64,000 nucleotides of DNA from Verrucomicrobiota bacterium (GTDB taxonomy: Bacteria > Verrucomicrobiota > Verrucomicrobiia > Verrucomicrobiales > Akkermansiaceae): NCBI GenBank assembly GCA_026397725.1, contig JAPLUI010000537.1:1-64000 (forward strand). The letters run 5' to 3'. Below, piece after piece: positions 16,484 to 25,689 of the stretch. The notes beneath the pieces were generated by a model. That model was not told the origin of the DNA. It saw nothing but the letters and a program-made list of their open reading frames with translations, and searched no databases. The translations under genes were made by a program, and so were the position numbers. Each line of letters starts with the position of its first letter. Position 1 is the stretch's first letter.

Positions 16484-18772
16484 ATGAAGACACGATTGTT
16501 CGTCTGCTTGTCCCAGTTAAGCCTCGTCTTGATGGCGAATGCCGCGCCCGAGGAATCCTTGGAAACCAGCTTCCAGCATCCGCCCGCTGCGGTGCGGCCG
16601 ATGCCGTTGTGGTGGCTCAATGGCACCTTGACCCCGGCGGAGATTCGATCGCAATTGCAAGGCGCGCGGGACCAGAGTGGCTTCGGTGGCGTGGCTCCGC
16701 TCCCATTGGATGGACGGTATGGCATCACGGCGCCAAAGTACTTGACCGATGACTACTTTGCCCGCTATGGCGACATCCTGAACACGGCGCGCGAGCTGGG
16801 GATGGAAGTCATTCTCTATGATGACGAGGGTTTTCCCAGCGGTTCCGCCGGCGGCAGGATGATGGAGCTTTTTCCTGACGACACCTTGAAGCGTCTTGAC
16901 ATGGTGGAGGAGGAAGTTCAAGGCCCGGCGAACTACTCGCGGGAGCTGCCGGCCGGCTCGTTCATGGGTGCGGTGGCGATGAATCCGCAGACCTGGCAGC
17001 GCATTGACCTCACCACCCATGTCAGCGCCAGTCATCTGACGTGGCAGGCACCGGCGGGCGCTTGGAAGGTCATGCTATTCACCTGTGTGCCGGCTGGGCA
17101 CAAGCTCGTGGATTTCTTGAACCCCGAAGCGGTGGACAAGTGCATTGCGCTCACCTACGGCGAGTACTTCAAGCGTTTCCCTGAACATTTCGGTTCGACG
17201 ATCCACCGGGATTTTTTTGATGACGTTGGTTTCCACGGGAAAGTTCGGCCGTGGACGACTGCGTTCAATGAGAAGTTCCAGAAAAAATATGGCATCAGTC
17301 CCGCGCCGCTCTATCCGGCGCTCTGGCAGGACATCGGTCCGGACACGGAGGCGGCGCGCGCGGCCTTGTTTGGCTTCCGCGCGGAATTGCTGGCGGAAGG
17401 TTATCCTGCTAGAGTGGGCGGATGGTGCCGGGCGCATGGCATTCAGAGCCAGGGCCATCCGCCGGGTAATTACGATCCCGGCCCGGTGGACATCCACGGC
17501 GACGCACTAAAATTTTACCGGCACGTGGATATTCCACTGATGGACGCCATATTTTATCACGGCCACGGGCGTCCGGGTTTCAAACTCGTCAGCTCGGCGG
17601 CAACGATATATGACCGGCCGCTGGTCGCGGTGGAAGCATGCGGCGCTTACGCGGAGAAGGATTTCGATTCGGTGATGCTCTATCGAACGGGTTTGGAGTT
17701 GTTCGCCCGCGGCGTCAGTCGGGTGATTCCGCACGGCATGTGGCTGGACCCCGCGCATGTGAAACCGCCGCCGCTCATCTCGCACTTGAGCGCGAAGCTG
17801 CTGCCCGCCTTGCCCGGCTACAGCGACTGGAGCGCGCGATGCAGTCTGATGCTGCAAGCGGGCCGGCCGGTGGTGGACATCGCCATGCTCTATCCCATCG
17901 CCGCCATGGAGGCGTATTACAATTTCAACCTGCCTGAAAAAAATTGGGGCTTCAATGTTCCGCCCGAATGCGACTATCAGCGCTTGAGCGATCGGCTCAC
18001 CAGCCACGTGCGCCGCGATTTCACCTTTCTGCATCCTGACGCGCTTGCCGCGCAATGCACTCGTCAAGGCGCGAGCCTGCGGCTGAACAACGCGACGAAC
18101 TGGCAGGAGTATCAAGTGCTCATTATTCCCGGGGGCAAAGTGATCGCGTGGGCGAGCGTGAAAGAGATCAAGGATTTCTATGACCACGGTGGCAAAGTGA
18201 TCGCGACCTCCCGGCTGCCGGAACAATCCGCCGAGTTCGGCCACGATGCCGACGTGCGGGCTGCCATCGCCGAAATGTTTGGTTCGGTTCCGGCCTATGT
18301 GCCGCCGTCCCAACAGCCCGCTGCACCAGACCGAAAGAAGCCCGGGGTGGAACTACCCGAAACGGAATATGCGGCGACCCCGTTCCGGACGCGCTCCAAC
18401 GGAAATGGCGGCAAGGCGTATTTTGCACCGCAGCCCACGGTCGCCACGCTGCAAGCCATGCTGGATGATGCGTTGCCGGTGGCGGACGTGGCGTTTGATG
18501 CGAGTCTGCGCGTCAGCAGCGGCGATGGCACGCTTTCCTATCTCCACAAACAGAAAGATGGCCGCGAAATATATTTCTTCGCCAACTCCAGCGATGACGC
18601 GGTGGACACGGTGGTCCGGTTGCGTGGCAACCTGACGCCGCAATTTTGGAACCCGCACACCGGCGAGAAGACTCCCGCCAAAGTCACGCCCGTCCAGGAG
18701 CACGGCCAGGCGGTCACTCGCCTGCATCTCAAGCTTGCGCCCGTAACCTCCCTTTTTGTAACCGCACCGTAA
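16484..18772 (+). CDS. GH106-like glycosyl hydrolase (alpha-L-rhamnosidase type)
   Basis: A 762-residue secreted protein starting 8 bases after the GH43 gene. The signal peptide (LFVCLSQLSLVLMANA) is followed by PMPLWWLNGTLTPAEI, the entry motif of GH106-type proteins, then VILYDDEGFPSGSAGG and a TIM-barrel stretch with RDFFDDVGFHG. A later glutamine-amidotransferase-like segment (LIIPGGKVIAWASVKEIKDF) and a small C-terminal beta domain fit the multi-domain layout. GH106 enzymes release L-rhamnose, often from pectic or ulvan-like glycans. The match is at the level of layout and short motifs, so a related unassigned glycosidase family is possible. Confidence 0.75.
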   Translation: MKTRLFVCLSQLSLVLMANAAPEESLETSFQHPPAAVRPMPLWWLNGTLTPAEIRSQLQGARDQSGFGGVAPLPLDGRYGITAPKYLTDDYFARYGDILNTARELGMEVILYDDEGFPSGSAGGRMMELFPDDTLKRLDMVEEEVQGPANYSRELPAGSFMGAVAMNPQTWQRIDLTTHVSASHLTWQAPAGAWKVMLFTCVPAGHKLVDFLNPEAVDKCIALTYGEYFKRFPEHFGSTIHRDFFDDVGFHGKVRPWTTAFNEKFQKKYGISPAPLYPALWQDIGPDTEAARAALFGFRAELLAEGYPARVGGWCRAHGIQSQGHPPGNYDPGPVDIHGDALKFYRHVDIPLMDAIFYHGHGRPGFKLVSSAATIYDRPLVAVEACGAYAEKDFDSVMLYRTGLELFARGVSRVIPHGMWLDPAHVKPPPLISHLSAKLLPALPGYSDWSARCSLMLQAGRPVVDIAMLYPIAAMEAYYNFNLPEKNWGFNVPPECDYQRLSDRLTSHVRRDFTFLHPDALAAQCTRQGASLRLNNATNWQEYQVLIIPGGKVIAWASVKEIKDFYDHGGKVIATSRLPEQSAEFGHDADVRAAIAEMFGSVPAYVPPSQQPAAPDRKKPGVELPETEYAATPFRTRSNGNGGKAYFAPQPTVATLQAMLDDALPVADVAFDASLRVSSGDGTLSYLHKQKDGREIYFFANSSDDAVDTVVRLRGNLTPQFWNPHTGEKTPAKVTPVQEHGQAVTRLHLKLAPVTSLFVTAP

Positions 18773-18779
18773 GCTAGGC

Positions 18780-21152
18780 ATGAGAAACATGAGACCACTC
18801 CGCCTGCGTATCTTTGGTTCGGCGATGAACCGCCGAGCGACAACAAGCAAATCAATCAATCAATTATTGAATCGTCCATTCTTCGTCCTCATCAGCACCT
18901 TTCTCGCTTGGGCAGTCTCACCGTTGAACGCACAGGAAATCAAAGCCTGCGGCCAGCATCCGCGCCTGTTCTTCACCCCGGAGCTGATCGCGAAACTAAA
19001 GGAGCGGATCAAGACCGAGCCGACCACCGCGAAGGCGTGGACGACAATTCTGGCTGATCCGAAATCCATCCAAGAACTCAGTCTTGCCTATCGCATGACC
19101 GGGGAGCAGCGTTTTGCCGAACGGGTGCGGGGCGCCATGGGCGGTCTGCAATGGAGCGACTCCATGCTGATGCGGCGCGATCCGCCGTGGCATGCCGGAT
19201 TGGGGACGGGGCACAGTTGCTTCGAAAGCGCGGTGGCGTTCGATTCCATTTACGATGCTCTGACCCCGGAGGAGCGCAAAACCATCGCAAAACGAATTGT
19301 GGATCAAGGTATCCTCCCCACGCTGAATGATTGGGTTCTGGGCGGGCAACGCATCCACGCACTGGACTCGATGGGCCACAACTGGTGGAGCGCCTGCGTG
19401 TTCGGCGCGGGCATGGCAGCCTTGGCCGTGATGGACGAAGAGCCGCGTGCGAAGGATTGGCTGAAGCGCATCTCCGATGGCTCCGTCGAGTGGCTCGACT
19501 TCGGGGGCAGCCTGCTTGACAACAAGCCGCCATCGTTTGACACCGGCGGGGCATTTAACGAGGACGTGAACTACGCGTCGTTCGCCGTATCCCAGTACCT
19601 GTATTTCCGGCTGGCATGGAACAATGCGGTGGCCACGCCGGCAGCACCGGAGATTCCGATGCTGGACAAGTTAGGCGACTATTTCATCAATGTCTCCTAC
19701 CTGAATTCGGGCAATATGCTGAACCTGAACTTCGGTGACGGGGGGAGGAATGCCGACGGGATTGGTCCGGTGACCCTGCTGTGGGCGAACGGCTACCGGA
19801 AGCCGCGCTACCTCTGGTATTTGAACGAAACCCGCGCCGCAAACGACCGCGCAGGCGTTGACCGCGCCACGCCCGTCGGTCTCGTGTCCGGCCCGGCCGA
19901 GCCGGAACTCGCGGCGCGGCCGACCGCGCCGGATCTGCCTCCGTCCGCGCTTTATGGAGACATTGGCTGGGCGACCCTGCGGTCGTCGTGGGAGAAGAAT
20001 GCAACGCTGCTGGGCGTGAAATCGGGCTACACCTGGAATCACTCGCATGCCGATGCGGGTTCCTTCATCCTGTTCCATCGCGGTGAGAATTTACTGATCG
20101 AGTCCGGCAAATGCACTTATGGCCGGCCTGAATACGACGCTTACTACCGGCAGAGCCAGGCCCACAACGTGGTGCTCTTCAATGGTGCGGCGCAGAACCC
20201 GGAGGACACCTATTTCGGCTCGAAGTTCCCGGGCACCGTGTCGCACCTGATGGACGCGGGCGAGTTGAAATACGTGCTCGCTGACGCCACGGGGCCGACC
20301 TCGCAACGGTTCATCCGCAACTACCGCCAGTTCCTCTGGCTGGGCGATGTGATTCTGATCATTGATGATCTGAAGACGTTTGAGGCGGGGCAGTTCGAGT
20401 GGTTGCTGCATGTGGACGGCACGGCGAAACAAAGTGGACAGGATCTGGAGGTGGCCAAAGGCGAGGCCAAAGTGCTGGTGCGGCCGCTGTTTCCGGCACC
20501 CTTCTCCGACGTGGGGTATCCGGCGGACTTTCCCGAGAAAATGCGGCTGGTGGAGAAGACCGGGCTCAAAGATCGCGATCCGGACACTAAGGTGACTTAC
20601 TATGCGTTCGCTGCTCCGGAGCAATCGCGTCGCACGAAGTTCCTCACCGCCGTGTTGTTGGTGAACGAGACGAATCAGGCGAGCCTGCCGCAACTGGAAC
20701 GGTTGGAAGGGCCGGATTACATCGGCGTACGCGTGCGGCAGCGCGGCACGACCACCGACGTGTATTTGAATCTGCGGGCGGATGGCAGCATCATGCATCG
20801 CAACGCCAACCTCAACGTGAAGGGCTGGGAGACGGACGCCTATCTCACGGCCATCACCTTTCCGGACAGCAGCGACATGACCGATCCCGACGCCGCCTCA
20901 CGTTATTTCATGGCGCAGGGCAGCTACCTGCGGCGCGAGGACAAGGTGGTTCTGGATTCGCTCTCGAAAGTATTCCTGGTGGCGGATCGCACTGCGGCGG
21001 GGCTGACCGTGCTGCTCCAGGGCCAGCCGACCATCAACGCCTATCTGCGCGCGGTCAAGCCGCCGGAAACACTCGCGGTCAACAGCGTAAACTGCGCAGT
21101 GATTTACGAGGCAGCCACCAAGATGGTTAAGCTTTCGGCGCAATCTGAATAG
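18780..21152 (+). CDS. Heparinase II/III family polysaccharide lyase-like protein
   Basis: A 790-residue protein 7 bases downstream of the GH106-like gene. An alpha/alpha-toroid (HPRLFFTPELIAKLKERI, then helices with DSMGHNWWSACVFG) is followed by the heparinase II/III beta-sandwich with TWNHSHADAGSF and ESGKCTYGRPEYDAYYRQ, which hold the His and Tyr residues used in this family. These enzymes cleave uronic-acid glycans by beta-elimination in the periplasm or outside the cell. Two starts are possible: 18780 gives a basic 36-residue extension, 18825 (MNRRATTSK) a shorter one before the hydrophobic signal stretch. It ends the + strand operon and converges on the - strand surface-protein gene. 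Confidence 0.85.
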   Translation: MRNMRPLRLRIFGSAMNRRATTSKSINQLLNRPFFVLISTFLAWAVSPLNAQEIKACGQHPRLFFTPELIAKLKERIKTEPTTAKAWTTILADPKSIQELSLAYRMTGEQRFAERVRGAMGGLQWSDSMLMRRDPPWHAGLGTGHSCFESAVAFDSIYDALTPEERKTIAKRIVDQGILPTLNDWVLGGQRIHALDSMGHNWWSACVFGAGMAALAVMDEEPRAKDWLKRISDGSVEWLDFGGSLLDNKPPSFDTGGAFNEDVNYASFAVSQYLYFRLAWNNAVATPAAPEIPMLDKLGDYFINVSYLNSGNMLNLNFGDGGRNADGIGPVTLLWANGYRKPRYLWYLNETRAANDRAGVDRATPVGLVSGPAEPELAARPTAPDLPPSALYGDIGWATLRSSWEKNATLLGVKSGYTWNHSHADAGSFILFHRGENLLIESGKCTYGRPEYDAYYRQSQAHNVVLFNGAAQNPEDTYFGSKFPGTVSHLMDAGELKYVLADATGPTSQRFIRNYRQFLWLGDVILIIDDLKTFEAGQFEWLLHVDGTAKQSGQDLEVAKGEAKVLVRPLFPAPFSDVGYPADFPEKMRLVEKTGLKDRDPDTKVTYYAFAAPEQSRRTKFLTAVLLVNETNQASLPQLERLEGPDYIGVRVRQRGTTTDVYLNLRADGSIMHRNANLNVKGWETDAYLTAITFPDSSDMTDPDAASRYFMAQGSYLRREDKVVLDSLSKVFLVADRTAAGLTVLLQGQPTINAYLRAVKPPETLAVNSVNCAVIYEAATKMVKLSAQSE

Positions 21153-21206
21153 TCCTTTGAACCGCACCACGTCAAACATGATGGGTTTCATGGCTGTTCA
21201 ACCGTT

Positions 21207-24200
21207 TCAGGGCAGGGTGACTTTGGCACGCAGGAATCCTTTGCCGGCGAGGCCGTTGGAGCCATCCAGGCTGAAGCTGCGGTATGCGTAGTTCGCGGGA
21301 TCGGTGAGCGCCGGCAGGCCGGCGGTAATCGGCGCCACCGGAGTCACTCCCGTCGTAAAGCCTGCCAGATTGAGGCTGCCTTGGATCGAGTAGGTGATGC
21401 CGTCCACCGTGGCGGTGGCGGGAGCGCCGGCGGTGAACGCGGGGGCGGTCTTGCGCACCGCGCAGGTGAGGATCAGTTCCTTGGTGGCGTCGGGATCGAC
21501 ACTTCCATCCGCGGTCAGCACATGGACCTGGCCATTGTTAGATCCGCTGAGCGGGTTGCCGTTGAAGGCGAACTCGGCGAGGTTGCTGGCACCGTCGCGG
21601 TCCGGATCACCGGCCGGGGTGGCATCGGCCAGTGGCTCGATGGCGGTGATGTGGGTCTGGGCCCACGTGGTGTATGGAGTCGCCACGGAGCCGGTAGTGA
21701 CATTGAGCCTTCCGTTGCCGGTGATGAGCACGCTCTCATGCGCGGCACCCGAACCGATCGCTCCCCATTCGCCGGCGGCTTGACCCATTCCGTCGATGAA
21801 CAATTCGTCGATAATATCGGTGGCGCCGGTGTTGAGATTCAAGATGGCCCCGGTAACCAGCTTCACGTCCGCCGTGTCCTCAAGGAAGGCCGTGTCGAGG
21901 GCAAGCGTGCCTCCATTCACCGTCGTATCTCCCGTGTAGGTGCCCGCCACCGTGAGGGTCAGCGTGCCCGCTCCGCTCTTGGTCAGGCCACCGTCCGGCG
22001 TGGTGCCCAGGGCGGCATCGTGCGCCAGGCCCGACGCAATCGTCAGGCCACTCGAGCTGGTGTCGATCTTCGCGCCGCCGGCCTGCACGTTGAGGGCGAC
22101 GTTAGCGGGCATGGCATTCGCGAGAGGCTGCCAGGTGCCGCCGTTGAGGTTGAAGGTGACCTGCGGATATGGGCCTGTGCCCTTGTAGCCGTACGAAGGG
22201 GTCTTCAAGATGCCCGTGCCGCCGACGTTGAAGAAAATAGGAAAGCCACCGCCTTGGGAGCTGTCCTTGATAACAAAGGGGTTACTGGTGACCCATTGCA
22301 ACGTCCCCCCGGTCAGATTGAACGTGGGCGAGCCGCCGATACCGACGCCGTCAAAGATGCCGCCGTTAAAGCCACTACTACCGGTCAGATAGGCAAGGCC
22401 GCCAGAAATGTTGAACGTCGTGGTGGCAAACGAAGCAAACCCCGTGGCATTCAATTGGCCGCCGGAGATGTTAAAGACCGTACCGCCGCCAGGAGTAAAG
22501 TCCCCGCCCGCGGTGAAGGTGGCGTTGTCCGTGATGTTTACCACACCACCACCCGGATGGACCCGGTGCAAGGCGAGGTTTGCATTCCCGGACGCGTTGA
22601 TCGTGCCGTTGGCCCCGATCTGCGTGTACCGGTCAAATCCGGAGTTGACGACGGCCGAGTCCGCCACGTTGAGCACACCAGTGCTGCCATTGATACCGAT
22701 GTGGATTCTGTCGCTGCCCATCCCCGTGTTCGAGGTGTCAAGTATCGCATTGCCCTTGAGCGTGAGCACCGCGTTGTCGCCACTGGCCTGGCCGACGTAG
22801 AAATCGGAGTTGGTGTAGAGTTGCCCGCTGCCATCGAGGACGGTCGTGCCCTGCTTGAGGAGCACCTGCCCGTTCGGGGTGCCGCTGGTGCCCATCTGGC
22901 CGGTGGCGGTCCACGTGTCGGCCCCAATCTTGGTCAGCGAATTCGGGCCCGAGATGTTGCCATTGACGAGGACATTCCCGGCGGCGGCATCGATCTTGAC
23001 ATTGCCGCCCAGGGCGATGCCCAAATCGATGGTCTGGGTGTTGCCCGAGCTGTTCACGATCATGTTGCCGCTGGGGTTGCCGGTGAGGGTGATGGGATTG
23101 CCGGACAACGTGAACGGATTCGCGCCGCTGAGGAACTCGAGGCTCGCGAACGAGGCCCCCGCGAGGTCATTGACGCTGGAGCCGGACATGCCAGGGGCGG
23201 AATAAAACAGCGGCGAACCGGCACCGGGAGTCACGTCATTCCAGTTGGCCGCGTCGTTCCAGAACCCGCCGTCCGCGCCGGTCCACAACGCAACGGGCGC
23301 AAGCGTGGTGAACGAGACCACCTCGAAGGACCAACTTTCCCCGCCGCTATTGGTCCCGTGAATGCGGTAATAGTAGGGTGTCGAACCCGTCAAACCTGAG
23401 ACCGTAGTGGAAAAGGCCCCCACGCTGTTAGGAGCCGTGAGGGTGACACTGTGGTCCCAGCCCACGGTCGTCTCGCCCATGTCCACGGTGCCATAGTAGA
23501 ACTCCACCTGGGTCGAGGCCGGGTCGTTGGTCGTCGTCAGGTTGCCATTGAGGGTCGCCATGGTATCTATCACGTCCGTCGCCGGCGAGGCCGCGACTGC
23601 AATGGCAGGTGCCGTGGTGAACGAGACCACCCCGAAGGACCAACTTTCCCCGCCGCTATTGGTCCCGTGAGTGCGGTAATAATAGGGTGTCCCGGCAGTC
23701 AAACCTGAGACCGTAGTGGAAAAGGCGCCCACGCTGTTAGGAGCCGTGAGGGTGACACTGTGGTCCCAGCCCACGGTCGTCTCGCCCATGTCCTCGATGC
23801 CATAGTAGAACTCCACCTGGGTCGAGGCCGGATCGCTGGTCGTCGTCAGGTCGCCATTGAGGGTCGCCCCGGAATCAGTCACGTCCGTCGCCGGCGAGGC
23901 CGCGACTGTAATCGAAGGCGTCGTGGTGAACGAGACCACCCCGGACCAAACTTCCCCGCCGCTATTGGTCCCATGAATACGGTAATAGTAGGTGCTCCCA
24001 CTCGCCAGACTTGAGACCGCAGTGGCAAAAGCGCCCACGTCATTTGGCACCGCGAGGGTGACACTGTGGTCCCAGCCCACGGCCGTCTCGCCCATGTCCA
24101 CGGTGCCATAGTGGAACTCCAGCTGGGTCGTAGGCGGATCGGCGGTCACGAGGAGGTTGCCGTTCAACCTGGCCGTGGTATAGCTGATATCAGTCGCGGG

Positions 24201-24776
24201 CTTGGCCGCGACATAGACAGGCCCTGATGGCAGGGGGCTGAAAACGGCGACCGCCAGCCCATTTCTATTGTCGGTTGAGTTACCGGAGACACTGATGGTG
24301 TCCGAGCCCGCAGGAAGGTTCGGAACATAGCCGGCCGCGCTATGGAGATATGGGCCGTCGTCGGCCCCCCCCACATAGGGCAGCGGCATCACTCCGTAGG
24401 TGACTTGGGAGCCCGGCAAACCACCGGGGCTCGCAGCAAACGTGCAGGTTTGGGGAGCCTCACTATTATTCGCGTTGCGAATACCCCAATTCGCCACCGC
24501 GATCGAGCCATCGGCTGGAACAGTCAGCGTCACCGACTGGGTCATTGGCGTTCCCGAGTTCGGGGTGTTGGTCGATCCCGTAACGACTTCTGCCGTCGTG
24601 TCCACGCCGCTCAGAGTCAGATAACTGACCACCGCCATATTTCGATTGAGGCTATTCGGGGTGAAGATTCCTTCTAAAGTCAAGGTTCCCGGCGTCGGGT
24701 CATGTAGATAGTAGATCGCCGCACCGACCTGGGTGCCGGTGGTGCTCGAGACGTTCACGGATCGAGTTAGTGGCAT
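21207..24776 (-). CDS. Autotransporter-type beta-strand repeat surface protein, main part (5' end frameshifted off)
   Basis: This is the body (1189 residues) of a large exported surface protein whose N-terminus is encoded in another frame at 24802-25146; the first ATG here is internal. It carries three near-identical fibronectin III-like modules (each with YYYRTHGTNSGGE-type strands), a central right-handed beta-helix-like region rich in Gly/Asn, and an autotransporter-associated repeat, LTKSGAGTLTLTVAGTYTGD. It ends in the D-x-D-x-x-x-AxNLAEFAFNGNPL segment common in Verrucomicrobiota secreted proteins. No outer-membrane barrel is present, so secretion differs from classical type V. Likely role is surface attachment or glycan contact, by analogy only. 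Confidence 0.8.
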   Translation of the reverse strand: MPLTRSVNVSSTTGTQVGAAIYYLHDPTPGTLTLEGIFTPNSLNRNMAVVSYLTLSGVDTTAEVVTGSTNTPNSGTPMTQSVTLTVPADGSIAVANWGIRNANNSEAPQTCTFAASPGGLPGSQVTYGVMPLPYVGGADDGPYLHSAAGYVPNLPAGSDTISVSGNSTDNRNGLAVAVFSPLPSGPVYVAAKPATDISYTTARLNGNLLVTADPPTTQLEFHYGTVDMGETAVGWDHSVTLAVPNDVGAFATAVSSLASGSTYYYRIHGTNSGGEVWSGVVSFTTTPSITVAASPATDVTDSGATLNGDLTTTSDPASTQVEFYYGIEDMGETTVGWDHSVTLTAPNSVGAFSTTVSGLTAGTPYYYRTHGTNSGGESWSFGVVSFTTAPAIAVAASPATDVIDTMATLNGNLTTTNDPASTQVEFYYGTVDMGETTVGWDHSVTLTAPNSVGAFSTTVSGLTGSTPYYYRIHGTNSGGESWSFEVVSFTTLAPVALWTGADGGFWNDAANWNDVTPGAGSPLFYSAPGMSGSSVNDLAGASFASLEFLSGANPFTLSGNPITLTGNPSGNMIVNSSGNTQTIDLGIALGGNVKIDAAAGNVLVNGNISGPNSLTKIGADTWTATGQMGTSGTPNGQVLLKQGTTVLDGSGQLYTNSDFYVGQASGDNAVLTLKGNAILDTSNTGMGSDRIHIGINGSTGVLNVADSAVVNSGFDRYTQIGANGTINASGNANLALHRVHPGGGVVNITDNATFTAGGDFTPGGGTVFNISGGQLNATGFASFATTTFNISGGLAYLTGSSGFNGGIFDGVGIGGSPTFNLTGGTLQWVTSNPFVIKDSSQGGGFPIFFNVGGTGILKTPSYGYKGTGPYPQVTFNLNGGTWQPLANAMPANVALNVQAGGAKIDTSSSGLTIASGLAHDAALGTTPDGGLTKSGAGTLTLTVAGTYTGDTTVNGGTLALDTAFLEDTADVKLVTGAILNLNTGATDIIDELFIDGMGQAAGEWGAIGSGAAHESVLITGNGRLNVTTGSVATPYTTWAQTHITAIEPLADATPAGDPDRDGASNLAEFAFNGNPLSGSNNGQVHVLTADGSVDPDATKELILTCAVRKTAPAFTAGAPATATVDGITYSIQGSLNLAGFTTGVTPVAPITAGLPALTDPANYAYRSFSLDGSNGLAGKGFLRAKVTLP
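23290..24210 (-). repeat. Three tandem fibronectin III-encoding DNA repeats, about 305 bases each
   Basis: The + strand text around 23400, 23709 and 24009 repeats almost base for base (for example GTGACACTGTGGTCCCAGCC in all three), with a period of about 300-309 bases. Units one and two (lowest coordinates) are most alike; the third is more diverged. They lie within the surface-protein gene and could expand or contract by recombination. Confidence 0.85.
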
Positions 24777-24801
24777 GCCGTTATAGGTGAAGATCCAACC
24801 G

Positions 24802-25146
24802 TTAGCCCCCCCCGGCGCCGTCGTTGTTGCGCCAGCCTAGCATCACGACCAGCGTGCTGACTCCCGGGGAGACGGTGATGGATTCATCCCTCGTTTGAGT
24901 GGTGCCAAGGCTGGTGAAGTCGTAGCAAAACGCCGTAGCGGCTTGGTCCACCACCGCAAGGCCTGCCGAGGCGGGATTGACAAACAGACCGATGCCGGCC
25001 AGGACGAACAGAAGTGATGCTCCCATCATGCTCTTTTGCATGAGGAATGACAGCGCTGAGCGGACCGCGAGAGCAGGCCGCAGGAGGTCCCGCAACAGCC
25101 GCGAGGGCAGGCGACGGGATGGACTGAAGTCAGGGGTTGTTCTCAT
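24802..25146 (-). CDS. N-terminal part of the surface protein at 21207-24776, separated by a frameshift
   Basis: These 114 residues contain a basic leader, a signal peptide (GASLLFVLAGIGLFVNPASA) and the start of a beta-rich domain (VDQAATAFCYDFTSLGTTQ), and end abruptly at DGAGGG and a stop. The stop follows a run of eight G on the coding strand (24806-24813). With seven G the frame reads on through GGANGWIFTYNGMPLTRSV into the downstream part with no other stop, so the two belong to one gene of about 1312 residues. It may be a sequencing error, a recent null mutation or an ON/OFF switch. Confidence 0.8.
   Translation of the reverse strand: MRTTPDFSPSRRLPSRLLRDLLRPALAVRSALSFLMQKSMMGASLLFVLAGIGLFVNPASAGLAVVDQAATAFCYDFTSLGTTQTRDESITVSPGVSTLVVMLGWRNNDGAGGG
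24806..24813 (-). other. Poly-G tract (8 G on coding strand) causing the frameshift
   Basis: Eight C on the + strand (eight G in the gene). Removing one base joins the two reading frames exactly. Homopolymers of this length are classic slippage sites for phase-variable surface proteins, and are also error-prone in sequencing. Confidence 0.8.
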
Positions 25147-25177
25147 ATTTCGATATTCATTGGTTGGATGTTATTGA

Positions 25178-25193
25178 TTCTATCAGATCATGA
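25178..25193 (-). promoter_or_regulatory. Shared upstream element (copy 1), TCATGATCTGATAGAA
   Basis: This 16-base sequence lies 32 bases before the ATG at 25146 and recurs unchanged 35 bases before the ATG at 58917. The similarity extends a few bases upstream (GGGACGG on the + strand). Its fixed distance from two starts suggests a core promoter or leader element. Confidence 0.55.
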
Positions 25194-25336
25194 GCGGGAC
25201 GGGTGGCCGGCAGCGGGGTGGTGTGGCTTGGATGTTAGCGGTTGGCATGAACGACACCGGGGCTCGCCTATGGCCTGCATAGCAACAGGCATTACCCCCT
25301 CGAACACAAGAGAAAAAATCATTTTCAAGAAAAAAC

Positions 25337-25367
25337 CTGTCATGACAGAATGGCACCTGTCACTGAC
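25337..25367. promoter_or_regulatory. Two-part palindromic operator, copy 1
   Basis: A perfect 12-base palindrome CTGTCATGACAG (25337-25348) is followed after five bases by CACCTGTCACTGAC, which contains a second palindrome GTCA-C-TGAC. The same pair with the same spacing recurs at 55413 and 59126. This copy lies 190 bases before the surface-protein start at 25146 and 10 bases before the ATG of the GntR fragment at 25378, so it could serve both directions. GntR-family dimers typically bind short palindromes of this kind. Confidence 0.7.
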
Positions 25368-25377
25368 TGGAATTCCG

Positions 25378-25689
25378 ATGAGCCGATCACCCAAACACCG
25401 CGACATTTCACGCCAGCTCGCCGCCGAAATCGTGGCGAGCAAGCACCAGGCAGCGGGTCGCCTGCCGGGCTAGGCCAAGCTCGTGGAGCGCCTCGGGGTT
25501 TGGCGCCCCACCATCGGCCGGGCCTTGCGCGATCTTGGCGAGCAGGGCCTGATGGTGCGCCGCAGGGTGTCCGGCACCTTCATCCGCGCGGCGGGAGCGC
25601 ACGCGGCTGCCGCCCACCCCACCATTCCGCAGCCACATGATGGGAGCGTGCAGCGGGAAAAGAAGTTGTTTCTCATTTTTGTCTTGTGA
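25378..25689 (+). pseudogene. GntR-family transcriptional regulator fragment with in-frame amber stop
   Basis: The frame starting at ATG 25378 encodes a typical GntR winged helix-turn-helix: DISRQLAAEIVASKHQAAG, RLPG, then AKLVERLGVWRPTIGRALRD and LGEQGLMVRRRVSGTFIR. A TAG at 25471-25473 falls where family members have Glu or Ser (RLPSEA or RLPGEA), consistent with a GAG to TAG change. After the wing (GTFIR) the sequence loses similarity and ends at 25689, so the effector-binding domain is absent. It is therefore a relic, and it sits directly beside the operator it may once have bound. Read-through is conceivable but the missing ligand domain argues against function. Confidence 0.8.

Noticed and set aside
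21153..21206. Possible bidirectional terminator between convergent genes
   Set aside because: No stem of useful length or T-run could be found in the 54-base gap.
21381..23399. Long + strand open frame of 672 codons opposite the surface-protein gene
   Set aside because: It is antisense to a clearly coding region, has no recognisable domain, and its composition (Arg/Gly/Val/Asp rich) is that expected of a shadow frame in GC-rich DNA.
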